From Patescibacteria group bacterium (lineage in GTDB: Bacteria > Patescibacteriota > Minisyncoccia > Minisyncoccales > CG1-02-41-26), in the NCBI GenBank assembly GCA_020724125.1, contig DYHM01000038.1, positions 1 to 5,522 of the forward strand: a stretch of DNA of 5,522 bases. Direction: 5' to 3'. Below are positions 1 to 5,432 of the stretch, piece by piece (positions within the stretch are counted from its first letter, which is position 1; every line of letters starts with the position of its first letter). The position numbers and the translations under genes were made by a program. The notes under the pieces were generated by a model. It had not been told where the DNA came from, searched no databases, and saw only the letters and a program-made list of their open reading frames with translations.

Positions 1-153
1 ACTAAACAACATCTTTATTTTTTTAAAATTAACTTTTCAATTTGTCGACCTTTTTAATTTTTTCGACTTTTTAAAATCTTTTTTTAAAATCTTTAATAAA
101 AGAATAACACCTCTAAAAATTTTTACAAGTCAAATCCTATCCTAAACATCTTT
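1..153. other. AT-rich non-coding stretch downstream of pilB
   Basis: No gene is visible in this stretch. It is made of T and A runs with related GTCGAC/TCGAC blocks at about 44-67 and a perfect 13-base tandem repeat. No GC-rich terminator stem follows pilB, so transcription may continue to the left. On the minus strand an ATG at 12-10 opens a frame reading Met-Leu-Phe-Ser before the window ends. PilC/GspF proteins often begin in a similar way, but four codons cannot establish a gene. Confidence 0.5.
68..93. repeat. Perfect 13-base tandem repeat
   Basis: The unit TTTTTAAAATCTT occurs twice head to tail (68-80 and 81-93) with no mismatch. It is low-complexity, AT-rich and non-coding, and most likely arose by replication slippage. 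Confidence 0.85.
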
Positions 154-1503
154 CTATTTCTTCGTTATTCTATCTGTTTCTTCAATGGTTGTTTGGCCTT
201 CTAAAACTTTAATCAAACCATCTTGACGCATATAAACCATACCTTTATTTTCAGCTGTTTTTCGCAGAAAAGAAATAGAAGGAGATGTTAAGATAAAATT
301 TTCCATTTCTGAATTAACAAGAAAAAACTCATAAATTCCCATTCTTCCCTTATAACCTGTTTGACTGCAGATTTCGCATCCTTTTACCCGAGGAATTCTT
401 AAATTTTGAGGAATTGAAAACTCGTCTGAATTTTCGGGTTGTTTTCTGATTATTTCCCAATTAAGAGGAATTTTTACTTTTTTAGGAAGCTTATGAAGTT
501 CTTTTCGCAAAAGATAAAATTCTTCTTTTGTTGGCTCGGAAAATTGAACGCACTTTTGGCAAACCTTTCTTAATAATCTTTGACCAATAGCTATGTTTAA
601 AGCCGGGGCAATATTAATCGGTTTTTCGCCCAGGGCTTGGAGACGGGCAATGGCGCCAGCCGCGTCATTGGTATGAAGGGTGGTTAAGACTAGATGGCCG
701 GTTAGGGCCGCTTGCAAGGCGATAGTGGCTGTCTCTAAATCGCGAATTTCACCCACCAGAATTACGTCCGGGTCCTGTCTGACAATCGCCCGAAGCCCGT
801 TGGTAAAATCATAGCCCTTTTTGGGATTGACTTGGGTTTGGGAAATTCCCTCTAAATGGTATTCAATGGGGTCTTCTAATGTAATAATTTTAATTTCCGG
901 GGAAGCGATTTTTTTTAAAATAGCGTAAAGAGTTGTGGTTTTACCGCAACCTGTTGGACCAGTGACGATAATCATTCCATTAGGTTGTTGAATCTCTTTT
1001 TTTAAAATTTCCAAAATATCTTCCCTGATTCCCAATTCTTCAATTTCAATTAAACTCTTTGGGTTTAAAATTCGCATAACAATCGACTCGCCATATTCCG
1101 AAGGCAAGACAGAGACCCTTATTTCTATCGGCATTCTGTCCCAAAGAATTGTGAATCGGCCATCTTGCGCCCGGTCAGTGATGTTTAATTTAATTCCGGA
1201 TAAGAGCTTAATTCGGGAAAGCAAGTTCCTATAACTTTTTAATTCAAAAAAATAAACATTATGTAAAATTCCATCTATTCTTATTCTTATTTTTGCTTCT
1301 TTTTCTTCTTTTTCAATATGAATATCGGAACTTTCCAATACCATTGAGCCCCCCAAACAAATTTCTAAAAATAAGGTTGTTTCTCCTTTATCCCTCAAAG
1401 TCTCTTCAATTATTTTTTTAAAATCCGAAAGATTAGTGATTAATTTTTCAATCTCTTTTACTCTCTCTTTGGAAATTTTTACCTGACCAACGATTTTTTC
1501 CAT
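154..1503 (-). CDS. pilB: PilB/GspE-family assembly ATPase, short form
   Basis: Cytoplasmic hexameric ATPase that powers pilin polymerisation (type IV pilus) or pseudopilus assembly (type II secretion). Seen: an N2-type segment with SSDIHIE (58-64) and RIDG (75-78); the arginine-rich strip QDGRF and IEIRVSVLP (113-134); Walker A GPTGCGKTT (182-190); the Asp box ITLEDPIEY (207-215); Walker B VILVGEIRD with Glu252 (247-255); the His box TGHLVLTTLHTND (268-280, His270 and His277); and a zinc-binding pair CQKC (315-318) and CEIC (376-379). All key residues are present, so it should be active. At 449 residues it is about 100 or more shorter than usual PilB (roughly 560-570), and the missing part is the N-terminal MshEN/T2SSE_N domain. 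The start is firm: an in-frame TAA lies two codons upstream (1507-1509). No Shine-Dalgarno site is visible. The core between about 600 and 830 is visibly richer in G+C than the flanks. PilB is preferred to PilT because of the zinc motif and the N2 segment. PilB versus GspE cannot be separated here. Confidence 0.95.
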   Translation of the reverse strand: MEKIVGQVKISKERVKEIEKLITNLSDFKKIIEETLRDKGETTLFLEICLGGSMVLESSDIHIEKEEKEAKIRIRIDGILHNVYFFELKSYRNLLSRIKLLSGIKLNITDRAQDGRFTILWDRMPIEIRVSVLPSEYGESIVMRILNPKSLIEIEELGIREDILEILKKEIQQPNGMIIVTGPTGCGKTTTLYAILKKIASPEIKIITLEDPIEYHLEGISQTQVNPKKGYDFTNGLRAIVRQDPDVILVGEIRDLETATIALQAALTGHLVLTTLHTNDAAGAIARLQALGEKPINIAPALNIAIGQRLLRKVCQKCVQFSEPTKEEFYLLRKELHKLPKKVKIPLNWEIIRKQPENSDEFSIPQNLRIPRVKGCEICSQTGYKGRMGIYEFFLVNSEMENFILTSPSISFLRKTAENKGMVYMRQDGLIKVLEGQTTIEETDRITKK

Positions 1504-1519
1504 AGTTTATTAGTTTATT
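1504..1519. repeat. 8-base tandem repeat directly before the pilB start
   Basis: AGTTTATT occurs twice (1504-1511 and 1512-1519), immediately upstream of the pilB ATG. On the minus strand this gives AATAAACT twice, and it occupies the position where a Shine-Dalgarno site would be. No purine-rich site is seen there. Confidence 0.8.
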
Positions 1520-1540
1520 TTTTTTGCAAATTTTGAAAAT

Positions 1541-1568
1541 TTTTTAGGAGATATTTTTTAGGAGATAT
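1541..1568. repeat. 14-base tandem repeat in the gap before pilB
   Basis: TTTTTAGGAGATAT occurs twice without mismatch (1541-1554 and 1555-1568), ending three bases before the stop codon of the pseudo-DHH gene. The AGGAG core is on the plus strand, so it cannot act as a ribosome site for the minus-strand pilB. It could be a slippage product or a repeated protein-binding site. Confidence 0.85.
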
Positions 1569-1571
1569 CTT

Positions 1572-2669
1572 TTAAAGAAAAGACATTAATTGATTTTTAA
1601 CCCATTGTTCGTCAAGGCGGGAAATTTTAAATAAGACAGCATTGTCTTTTTGGTTTCCTTTAAAATAATAAGCTATTTTTTCTACCGTTTCTTTTTCCAA
1701 GGAATAAAAAACTCCCTGCCAGAGCGAGGCAACTGAATTTTCTGTTTCCCAAAGACAAGCAAAATTTTTAGAAGAAAAAATTAAGGATTTAATTTTTTCA
1801 AAAATTAAGGGGAGGTTTAGGGGAGAAGAATTGGTTTCCTGAAAATCTTTTAATTTAAGCAAAACCCAATTTAGGTTTTTCTCGGGAATGATTTCTAATT
1901 TATTTAAAACCCTTTGAAAGAGTTGGTTGGAATCGCTCTTTTCAAAAGAAAATAAATTATAAAAAACTTTTTGCCAGTTTGCTCCTCTTTCCATTAACTC
2001 GGATATTTTTCGGAAAGTAACTGGTTTAATTTTTGAATCTTTAAAATTTGAACTTCCCTGAATTATGCCGGTTAAAAGCGAATTAAGACTATTTGGGTCA
2101 AACAAATTTTCGTCAATTATTTTTAGAATCTCAAAAACAATTTCTGAAAAAGAAGAATAATTTAGTTGGATTAAATTTATTTCTCCGTAATTTTCATTGT
2201 TTGGCTGGATGTCAATATTAATTACAGGAATCTTTTTTCCCCCTTGGAAATTAACAATTTCTTTTTTTTGCCCAATGCCCAAACTAATTAAAAGTTCAAT
2301 CGGTTTTGTTTTTGGCAGGGATTGGAAGTAGATATCTCTTTCGTCTATTTTTTTTTCTCCTTGACGGGTCTTTAAAAAAAATCTTAATTCGTCTTCGATT
2401 TTTTGGTAAAAAATCCGGGAAAATTTTATATTTGTTTCCCTGATTGAAATCAAAAAATCAGCATCCGCGGCCTTAACTTCTTCATCAATTAAAAAATTAA
2501 ATTTAGAAGGGAATTGGTCAAAAAAAAGAATGACATTTTTCTCTAATTTTTTTAAGCCGTAAAAAAGCGAAAGAGTCGCCGGCGCAATATCTTTTTCCAT
2601 TTTCATGGACGGCAAGAGACCAATGTTTTGATTTTTTTCAATAAGATTTTTTATTCCTTCCAAAGACAT
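1572..2669 (-). CDS. NrnA-like DHH-fold protein with degenerate active site (probable pseudoenzyme)
   Basis: The pattern follows DHH/DHHA1 phosphoesterases of the NrnA (nano-RNase/pAp phosphatase) type, but the metal ligands are mostly gone. Residues 16-50 match motif I and its following helix, with the usual His and first Asp replaced by Ser21 and Glu25 and Asp27 kept. Motif II (LLISLGIG, 126-133) has Gly131 where Asp is expected. Motif III reads DIQ (153-155) instead of DHH, within VINIDIQPNNENYGEINLI, which otherwise fits the family closely. Motif IV (LLTGIIQGSSNF, 198-209) has Gly205 for Asp. The following helices (TFRKISELMERGA, then RVLNKLEI) also match NrnA. The C-terminal third (about 265-365) lacks the DHHA1 GGGH signature. 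There is no signal peptide or membrane segment, so it is probably cytosolic. An AAGGTG ribosome site lies 8 bases before the ATG. The intact frame and conserved scaffold suggest a retained binding or regulatory role rather than a decaying gene; that role is inference. The fold assignment is fairly sure. Confidence 0.8.
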   Translation of the reverse strand: MSLEGIKNLIEKNQNIGLLPSMKMEKDIAPATLSLFYGLKKLEKNVILFFDQFPSKFNFLIDEEVKAADADFLISIRETNIKFSRIFYQKIEDELRFFLKTRQGEKKIDERDIYFQSLPKTKPIELLISLGIGQKKEIVNFQGGKKIPVINIDIQPNNENYGEINLIQLNYSSFSEIVFEILKIIDENLFDPNSLNSLLTGIIQGSSNFKDSKIKPVTFRKISELMERGANWQKVFYNLFSFEKSDSNQLFQRVLNKLEIIPEKNLNWVLLKLKDFQETNSSPLNLPLIFEKIKSLIFSSKNFACLWETENSVASLWQGVFYSLEKETVEKIAYYFKGNQKDNAVLFKISRLDEQWVKNQLMSFL

Positions 2670-2677
2670 AATAATTA

Positions 2678-2683
2678 CACCTT
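2678..2683 (-). promoter_or_regulatory. Shine-Dalgarno site of the pseudo-DHH gene
   Basis: The minus strand reads AAGGTG, followed by 8 bases and then the ATG at 2669-2667. It is the only convincing ribosome site among the three genes and it supports the chosen start. Confidence 0.7.
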
Positions 2684-2706
2684 AAATCATTTTCAGTTTG
2701 TTGTCA

Positions 2707-2744
2707 AACAATGAATGGCGGAATTAACAATGAATGATGAAATT
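2707..2744. repeat. 19-base imperfect tandem repeat between the two DHH genes
   Basis: The units at 2707-2725 and 2726-2744 share 16 of 19 positions, starting AACAATGAATG and ending AATT. The repeat lies in the 137-base gap between the large DHH gene and the pseudo-DHH gene. Next to it is a small hairpin, GTTTG-TTGT-CAAAC (2696-2709). On the minus strand that spot contains TTGACA (2707-2702), a perfect -35 hexamer, but there is no good -10 at the right spacing. Regulatory use is possible but not shown. Confidence 0.75.
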
Positions 2745-2807
2745 AACCTAAAGCGCAATTAAACCAAAACATTTTTAAACTAAATTTTACTGTTAAGGGT
2801 TTATTTT

Positions 2808-5129
2808 TTATGATTTTTTGGAAGAAAATAATTTTTTCCTCAATTTTCCTTTTGGAACTTTACCGCCCAATTCTTGTATTATTTGTTTTAATGATATTTT
2901 AAGAGGTTCCTTTTTTCGAAGCTCGAAATTAACAGTAAGGGGTAGCATTAATATATTTTCTTGAAGACATATTAGTCTTCCTTGATTGCATTTTTTTTCT
3001 AACCTCTGTTTAACATCAGACAAATTAGCGCCATCGATTGAAATGAAAAAACTTTGAGCACCTTCGTTATAATTAATGTAACCAACAAATCCATAAGCTC
3101 GGGCCGCCTGATAACCGCCGGGAAAATATCTTCCATCGTTAACAAGTATTTTTCCCCATTTAGTTATAATATAATAACCGTTTTTTCTTGATTCTTTTAT
3201 TGTTTCTTTTGACTCATTAATAACCCTTCTTTGTTCTTCGCTTGCTTTAGTTAATCCGTATTCTTTCAACTCTTCCTTGTTAAGAATATCTATTGGCGAC
3301 TTTCCTTTTTGGAAATGTTCGAGTAATTTATCAAACCTAATAGGTCCATCAGGCTTATCAGGGTTAATAAGGTTAAAATTAATAAATCTATTCAATCCTA
3401 AAATATTTGCATAACCATTTTCAAAAACCCACATTCTTGGATTCTTTTCATATTCTTCTTTATGCTTTTTTATATCTTCAGCTGAAGTATTTTTAGGTAA
3501 AGCAGTTTCGGGAAGAGTGGCGGGAAAAGGATATTTTTCTCGGTCAACCCAAGAAGCAAATGTAAGTAATTTTCTTAGAGCAGTATTTTTTTCAGGATCT
3601 TTTTCTAAAAGACCCTTAGATAAAAGAAGTAAATAAACTAATTTAGCAGTTGGAATGTTAGTTTTTTTCGAGAATTCTCCGTGATGATCTATTTCAACAG
3701 TTTTACTTTCTTCATTGAAGAATATTCCCCTTTTTCCGCCAGTGTCTAAATTAGTAGAGCCCTGCTTAAATTCACCGGGTTTTACGTATCTAACTTTATC
3801 AATATCAATCTCAAAACCAGCTAATTTAAATAAATAGAGACAAGTTTTTCCATCAAGGTCGGGAATAGGCAAAAATTTTATTTTCCCTGTTTCTTTATCA
3901 ATAATAATCTTGCCATGAGTGGCAAATCTCATTTCAATTTTAGATATTAATTCTTTTAATCCTTCTTTGGGCAATTTTCTAACTTCTTCTGGAGATTTAT
4001 TGCTATACATAGCAATAATTTCTTCCATTTTCCGAGCGTAATGCCTTAAAATGTATTCGTATTTTTCTTTCCGACTTTCAAATCCTATTTTTAAATCTTC
4101 CTTTTTAATATCTTCAAGTTTTTTTTCTCCTAAAATTAAATCTTTAATAGAAGCGTTTTTAAGTTTAATTAGTTCCTTAGTCTTAAATTTTTTTTTAAAT
4201 TTTTTCCTAAGAGATTCTTCCCATCCATCTAAACTATTGTCCGAGGTCATAAATGACAATATCTCCCTTTCTGCTTTTTCCATTATTTCTGCTTTTTCCA
4301 TTAAATGGGGTCTATAGTATTTAAGATAATATGAACTTTGAGTAAAATTCTTTATTTCTTCTTCTATTTCTTTTTCTTCTTTTCCTTCTTTTTCCATTTT
4401 TTCTTTTATTTTTTCCATTCTTTCTTCAATAGTTTTTTTTAAAAAATGGACTGAATATCGCTTAATTTCTTGATCAATTTCCCATCTGTCAATTTTCTTC
4501 CCTTTTTCCGTTAGTTCTTTTCTTAAAATATCAAGTCGGCCGCCATAAAATTTCTCGCCTTTTTGATTGGTAAATACTTTCAAAAAAGAAACAGGGATTT
4601 TTTGTTGATTTTCGATTATTTCTTTAACACGATCTTCTGGATAATATTTAGGACATTTTATGAATATTAATATCGTCCCATTGCTTTTTTCATCATTAAT
4701 TCTTTTTTCATCATTAATTCTTAATTTTATCACTGGTCGGCCTTCCTTATCACACTTTCCCATCTCTCTTTCACCAGGAAGATACCAATTATCATAAATG
4801 ATTGTACCCTCCTCTTTTTTTTGCGTTATTTTATTAATTTTTTCGTAATCTGATTCTTTTTCCGTTTCTTCTTTTTTTATTTGCGGTTTTTCTTTCACTT
4901 CTTTCGGTTCTTTAATTTCTTTAATTTCTTCATTTCCATTCTCCTTTTGGTGTTCTAATATTTCTTTCAGTGTATTTCCCGCCCTAGTCTCACCAAACGT
5001 TACTTTTAATGGGTTTTTTTCTTTCTTCTGTTTTTCCACTGTTTCTTGTTTTTCCGGTTCTCCTTCCGGTTTTTCTTTCGGTTCTTCTTTTAGTTTTTCT
5101 TCTTCTGATTTTATTTTTTCTTCAAACAT
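2808..5129 (-). CDS. Large multidomain protein with divergent DHH phosphoesterase-like core
   Basis: No named family is recognised over the full length. Residues 1-108 are Lys/Glu/Pro-rich and probably disordered. About 109-230 looks like a small mixed alpha/beta region (IIYDNWYLPGE, GTILIFIKCP, KFYGGRLDILRKEL) that I cannot assign. About 230-400 is charged and helical, with coiled-coil potential at 232-262. The core at about 401-540 reads as a DHH domain: motif I PDLDG (Asp424, Asp426), motif II NLDTGG (Asp462), motif III IDHHGE (481-484) and a motif IV candidate ASWVDR (Asp529). The four acidic motifs expected for two metal ions are therefore present. About 650-735 (GKILVNDGR, PGGYQAARAYGFVGYI, SFFISIDG) sits where DHH proteins carry a substrate-binding domain. 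The last 40 residues are basic. No signal peptide or membrane segment is seen. The role is unknown; a phosphodiesterase acting on a nucleotide or short nucleic acid is a family-based guess. The start lacks a Shine-Dalgarno site, but no other ATG fits better, and a promoter-like sequence lies 50-80 bases upstream. Confidence 0.85.
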   Translation of the reverse strand: MFEEKIKSEEEKLKEEPKEKPEGEPEKQETVEKQKKEKNPLKVTFGETRAGNTLKEILEHQKENGNEEIKEIKEPKEVKEKPQIKKEETEKESDYEKINKITQKKEEGTIIYDNWYLPGEREMGKCDKEGRPVIKLRINDEKRINDEKSNGTILIFIKCPKYYPEDRVKEIIENQQKIPVSFLKVFTNQKGEKFYGGRLDILRKELTEKGKKIDRWEIDQEIKRYSVHFLKKTIEERMEKIKEKMEKEGKEEKEIEEEIKNFTQSSYYLKYYRPHLMEKAEIMEKAEREILSFMTSDNSLDGWEESLRKKFKKKFKTKELIKLKNASIKDLILGEKKLEDIKKEDLKIGFESRKEKYEYILRHYARKMEEIIAMYSNKSPEEVRKLPKEGLKELISKIEMRFATHGKIIIDKETGKIKFLPIPDLDGKTCLYLFKLAGFEIDIDKVRYVKPGEFKQGSTNLDTGGKRGIFFNEESKTVEIDHHGEFSKKTNIPTAKLVYLLLLSKGLLEKDPEKNTALRKLLTFASWVDREKYPFPATLPETALPKNTSAEDIKKHKEEYEKNPRMWVFENGYANILGLNRFINFNLINPDKPDGPIRFDKLLEHFQKGKSPIDILNKEELKEYGLTKASEEQRRVINESKETIKESRKNGYYIITKWGKILVNDGRYFPGGYQAARAYGFVGYINYNEGAQSFFISIDGANLSDVKQRLEKKCNQGRLICLQENILMLPLTVNFELRKKEPLKISLKQIIQELGGKVPKGKLRKKLFSSKKS
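4270..4305. repeat. In-frame 18-base tandem duplication inside the large DHH gene
   Basis: The units at 4270-4287 and 4288-4305 match at 16 of 18 positions. They encode a repeated MEKAE(I/R) block at residues 277-288, in the charged helical region. The length is a multiple of three, so the reading frame is kept. Confidence 0.85.
4685..4720. repeat. Perfect in-frame 18-base tandem duplication inside the large DHH gene
   Basis: The 18-base unit TTTTTTCATCATTAATTC occurs twice (4685-4702 and 4703-4720) with no difference. It encodes RINDEK twice at residues 137-148, in the unassigned N-terminal region. Identity at the base level points to a recent duplication. Confidence 0.9.
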
Positions 5130-5179
5130 AAATTTAAATTTTATTAAATTTTTGGTTTTTTTACTCGGCTTTTATTTTA

Positions 5180-5207
5180 ATTTTACTACTTAATTTATTT
5201 TTTTCAA
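5180..5207 (-). promoter_or_regulatory. Candidate sigma-70-type promoter for the three-gene cluster
   Basis: On the minus strand TTGAAA (5207-5202), a 16-base spacer and TAAAAT (5185-5180) each match the consensus hexamers at five of six positions. Transcription would begin near 5173, leaving a leader of about 44 bases before the ATG at 5129. AT-rich sequence produces such matches by chance, but the placement just after the palindrome cluster and before the first gene is sensible. Confidence 0.45.
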
Positions 5208-5245
5208 AGGGTATGTTGAGTTATCTAAAATGTAAGTTCATCTCG

Positions 5246-5278
5246 AAAAACCTGCGGAGGGCGACCCTCCGCGGGTTT
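5246..5278 (-). terminator. Candidate intrinsic terminator for a minus-strand gene beyond the right edge
   Basis: The arms 5248-5261 and 5265-5278 pair over 14 positions around a 3-base loop, with 13 Watson-Crick pairs and one T-G opposition (5253/5273). On the minus strand the GC-rich stem runs directly into TTTTT (5250-5246). That is the form of a Rho-independent terminator for transcription coming from the right, just before the candidate promoter of the cluster. Against this, the odd pair is A-C in minus-strand RNA, and the hairpin is also part of a larger repeat. Confidence 0.4.
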
Positions 5279-5302
5279 GGTGGAGGGTCGCCCTCCGCCA
5301 AA
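5254..5302. repeat. Nested GC-rich palindrome cluster (REP-like)
   Basis: Two hairpins stand side by side. The first spans 5248-5278. The second has arms 5276-5287 and 5291-5302 (12 positions, one T-G). The two are also inverted copies of each other: 5254-5270 and 5282-5298 form a perfect 17-base inverted repeat around an 11-base spacer. The sequence can therefore fold as two small hairpins or one long one. Its high G+C content contrasts sharply with the AT-rich flanks. It resembles bacterial repetitive extragenic palindromes, but whether it recurs in the genome cannot be seen here. Confidence 0.75.
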
Positions 5303-5335
5303 TTTGAATTTAGAATTTTAGATTCGCTTGCCAGC

Positions 5336-5360
5336 CTAAATTTTGCTTCGCAAAACTTAG
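5336..5360. repeat. Imperfect hairpin with TTTTGC/GCAAAA stem
   Basis: CTAA (5336-5339) pairs with TTAG (5357-5360) and TTTTGC (5341-5346) pairs with GCAAAA (5350-5355), with a single A-C mismatch between the two blocks and a TTC loop. It is not followed by a T run in either direction, so a terminator role is not supported. Confidence 0.55.
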
Positions 5361-5407
5361 ACGGGTGAAGATTTTTGATTTTTGAATTTTGCATTGCTTG
5401 CCCTGTA

Positions 5408-5432
5408 GTCCACCTCCTCCAGGGCGGGGGAC
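5408..5432. repeat. Degenerate GC-rich palindrome
   Basis: GTCC at 5408-5411 and GGAC at 5429-5432 bracket C-rich and G-rich halves. Eight of ten positions pair around a 5-base loop. It looks like a worn copy of a once better palindrome in the same repeat-rich block. Confidence 0.45.

Noticed and set aside
1541..1568. CRISPR-like repeats
   Set aside because: The copies are directly adjacent with no spacers, there are only two, and there is no cas gene. The same holds for the other tandem repeats.
2679..2707. Promoter for the pseudo-DHH gene built on TTGACA at 2707-2702
   Set aside because: The -35 is perfect, but at 17 bases the -10 would be TAAGGT, which is weak and overlaps the Shine-Dalgarno site. 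Other spacings are no better.
2670..2807. Terminator between the two DHH genes
   Set aside because: Only a 5-base-pair stem (2696-2709) and AT-rich partial inversions are present. No GC-rich stem with a T run follows the large gene.
4051..4317. Plus-strand open frame of 88 codons
   Set aside because: It lies wholly inside and opposite the large DHH gene. Its Phe/Ser/Leu-rich product is what the reverse complement of Lys/Glu-rich codons gives, and it matches no known family.
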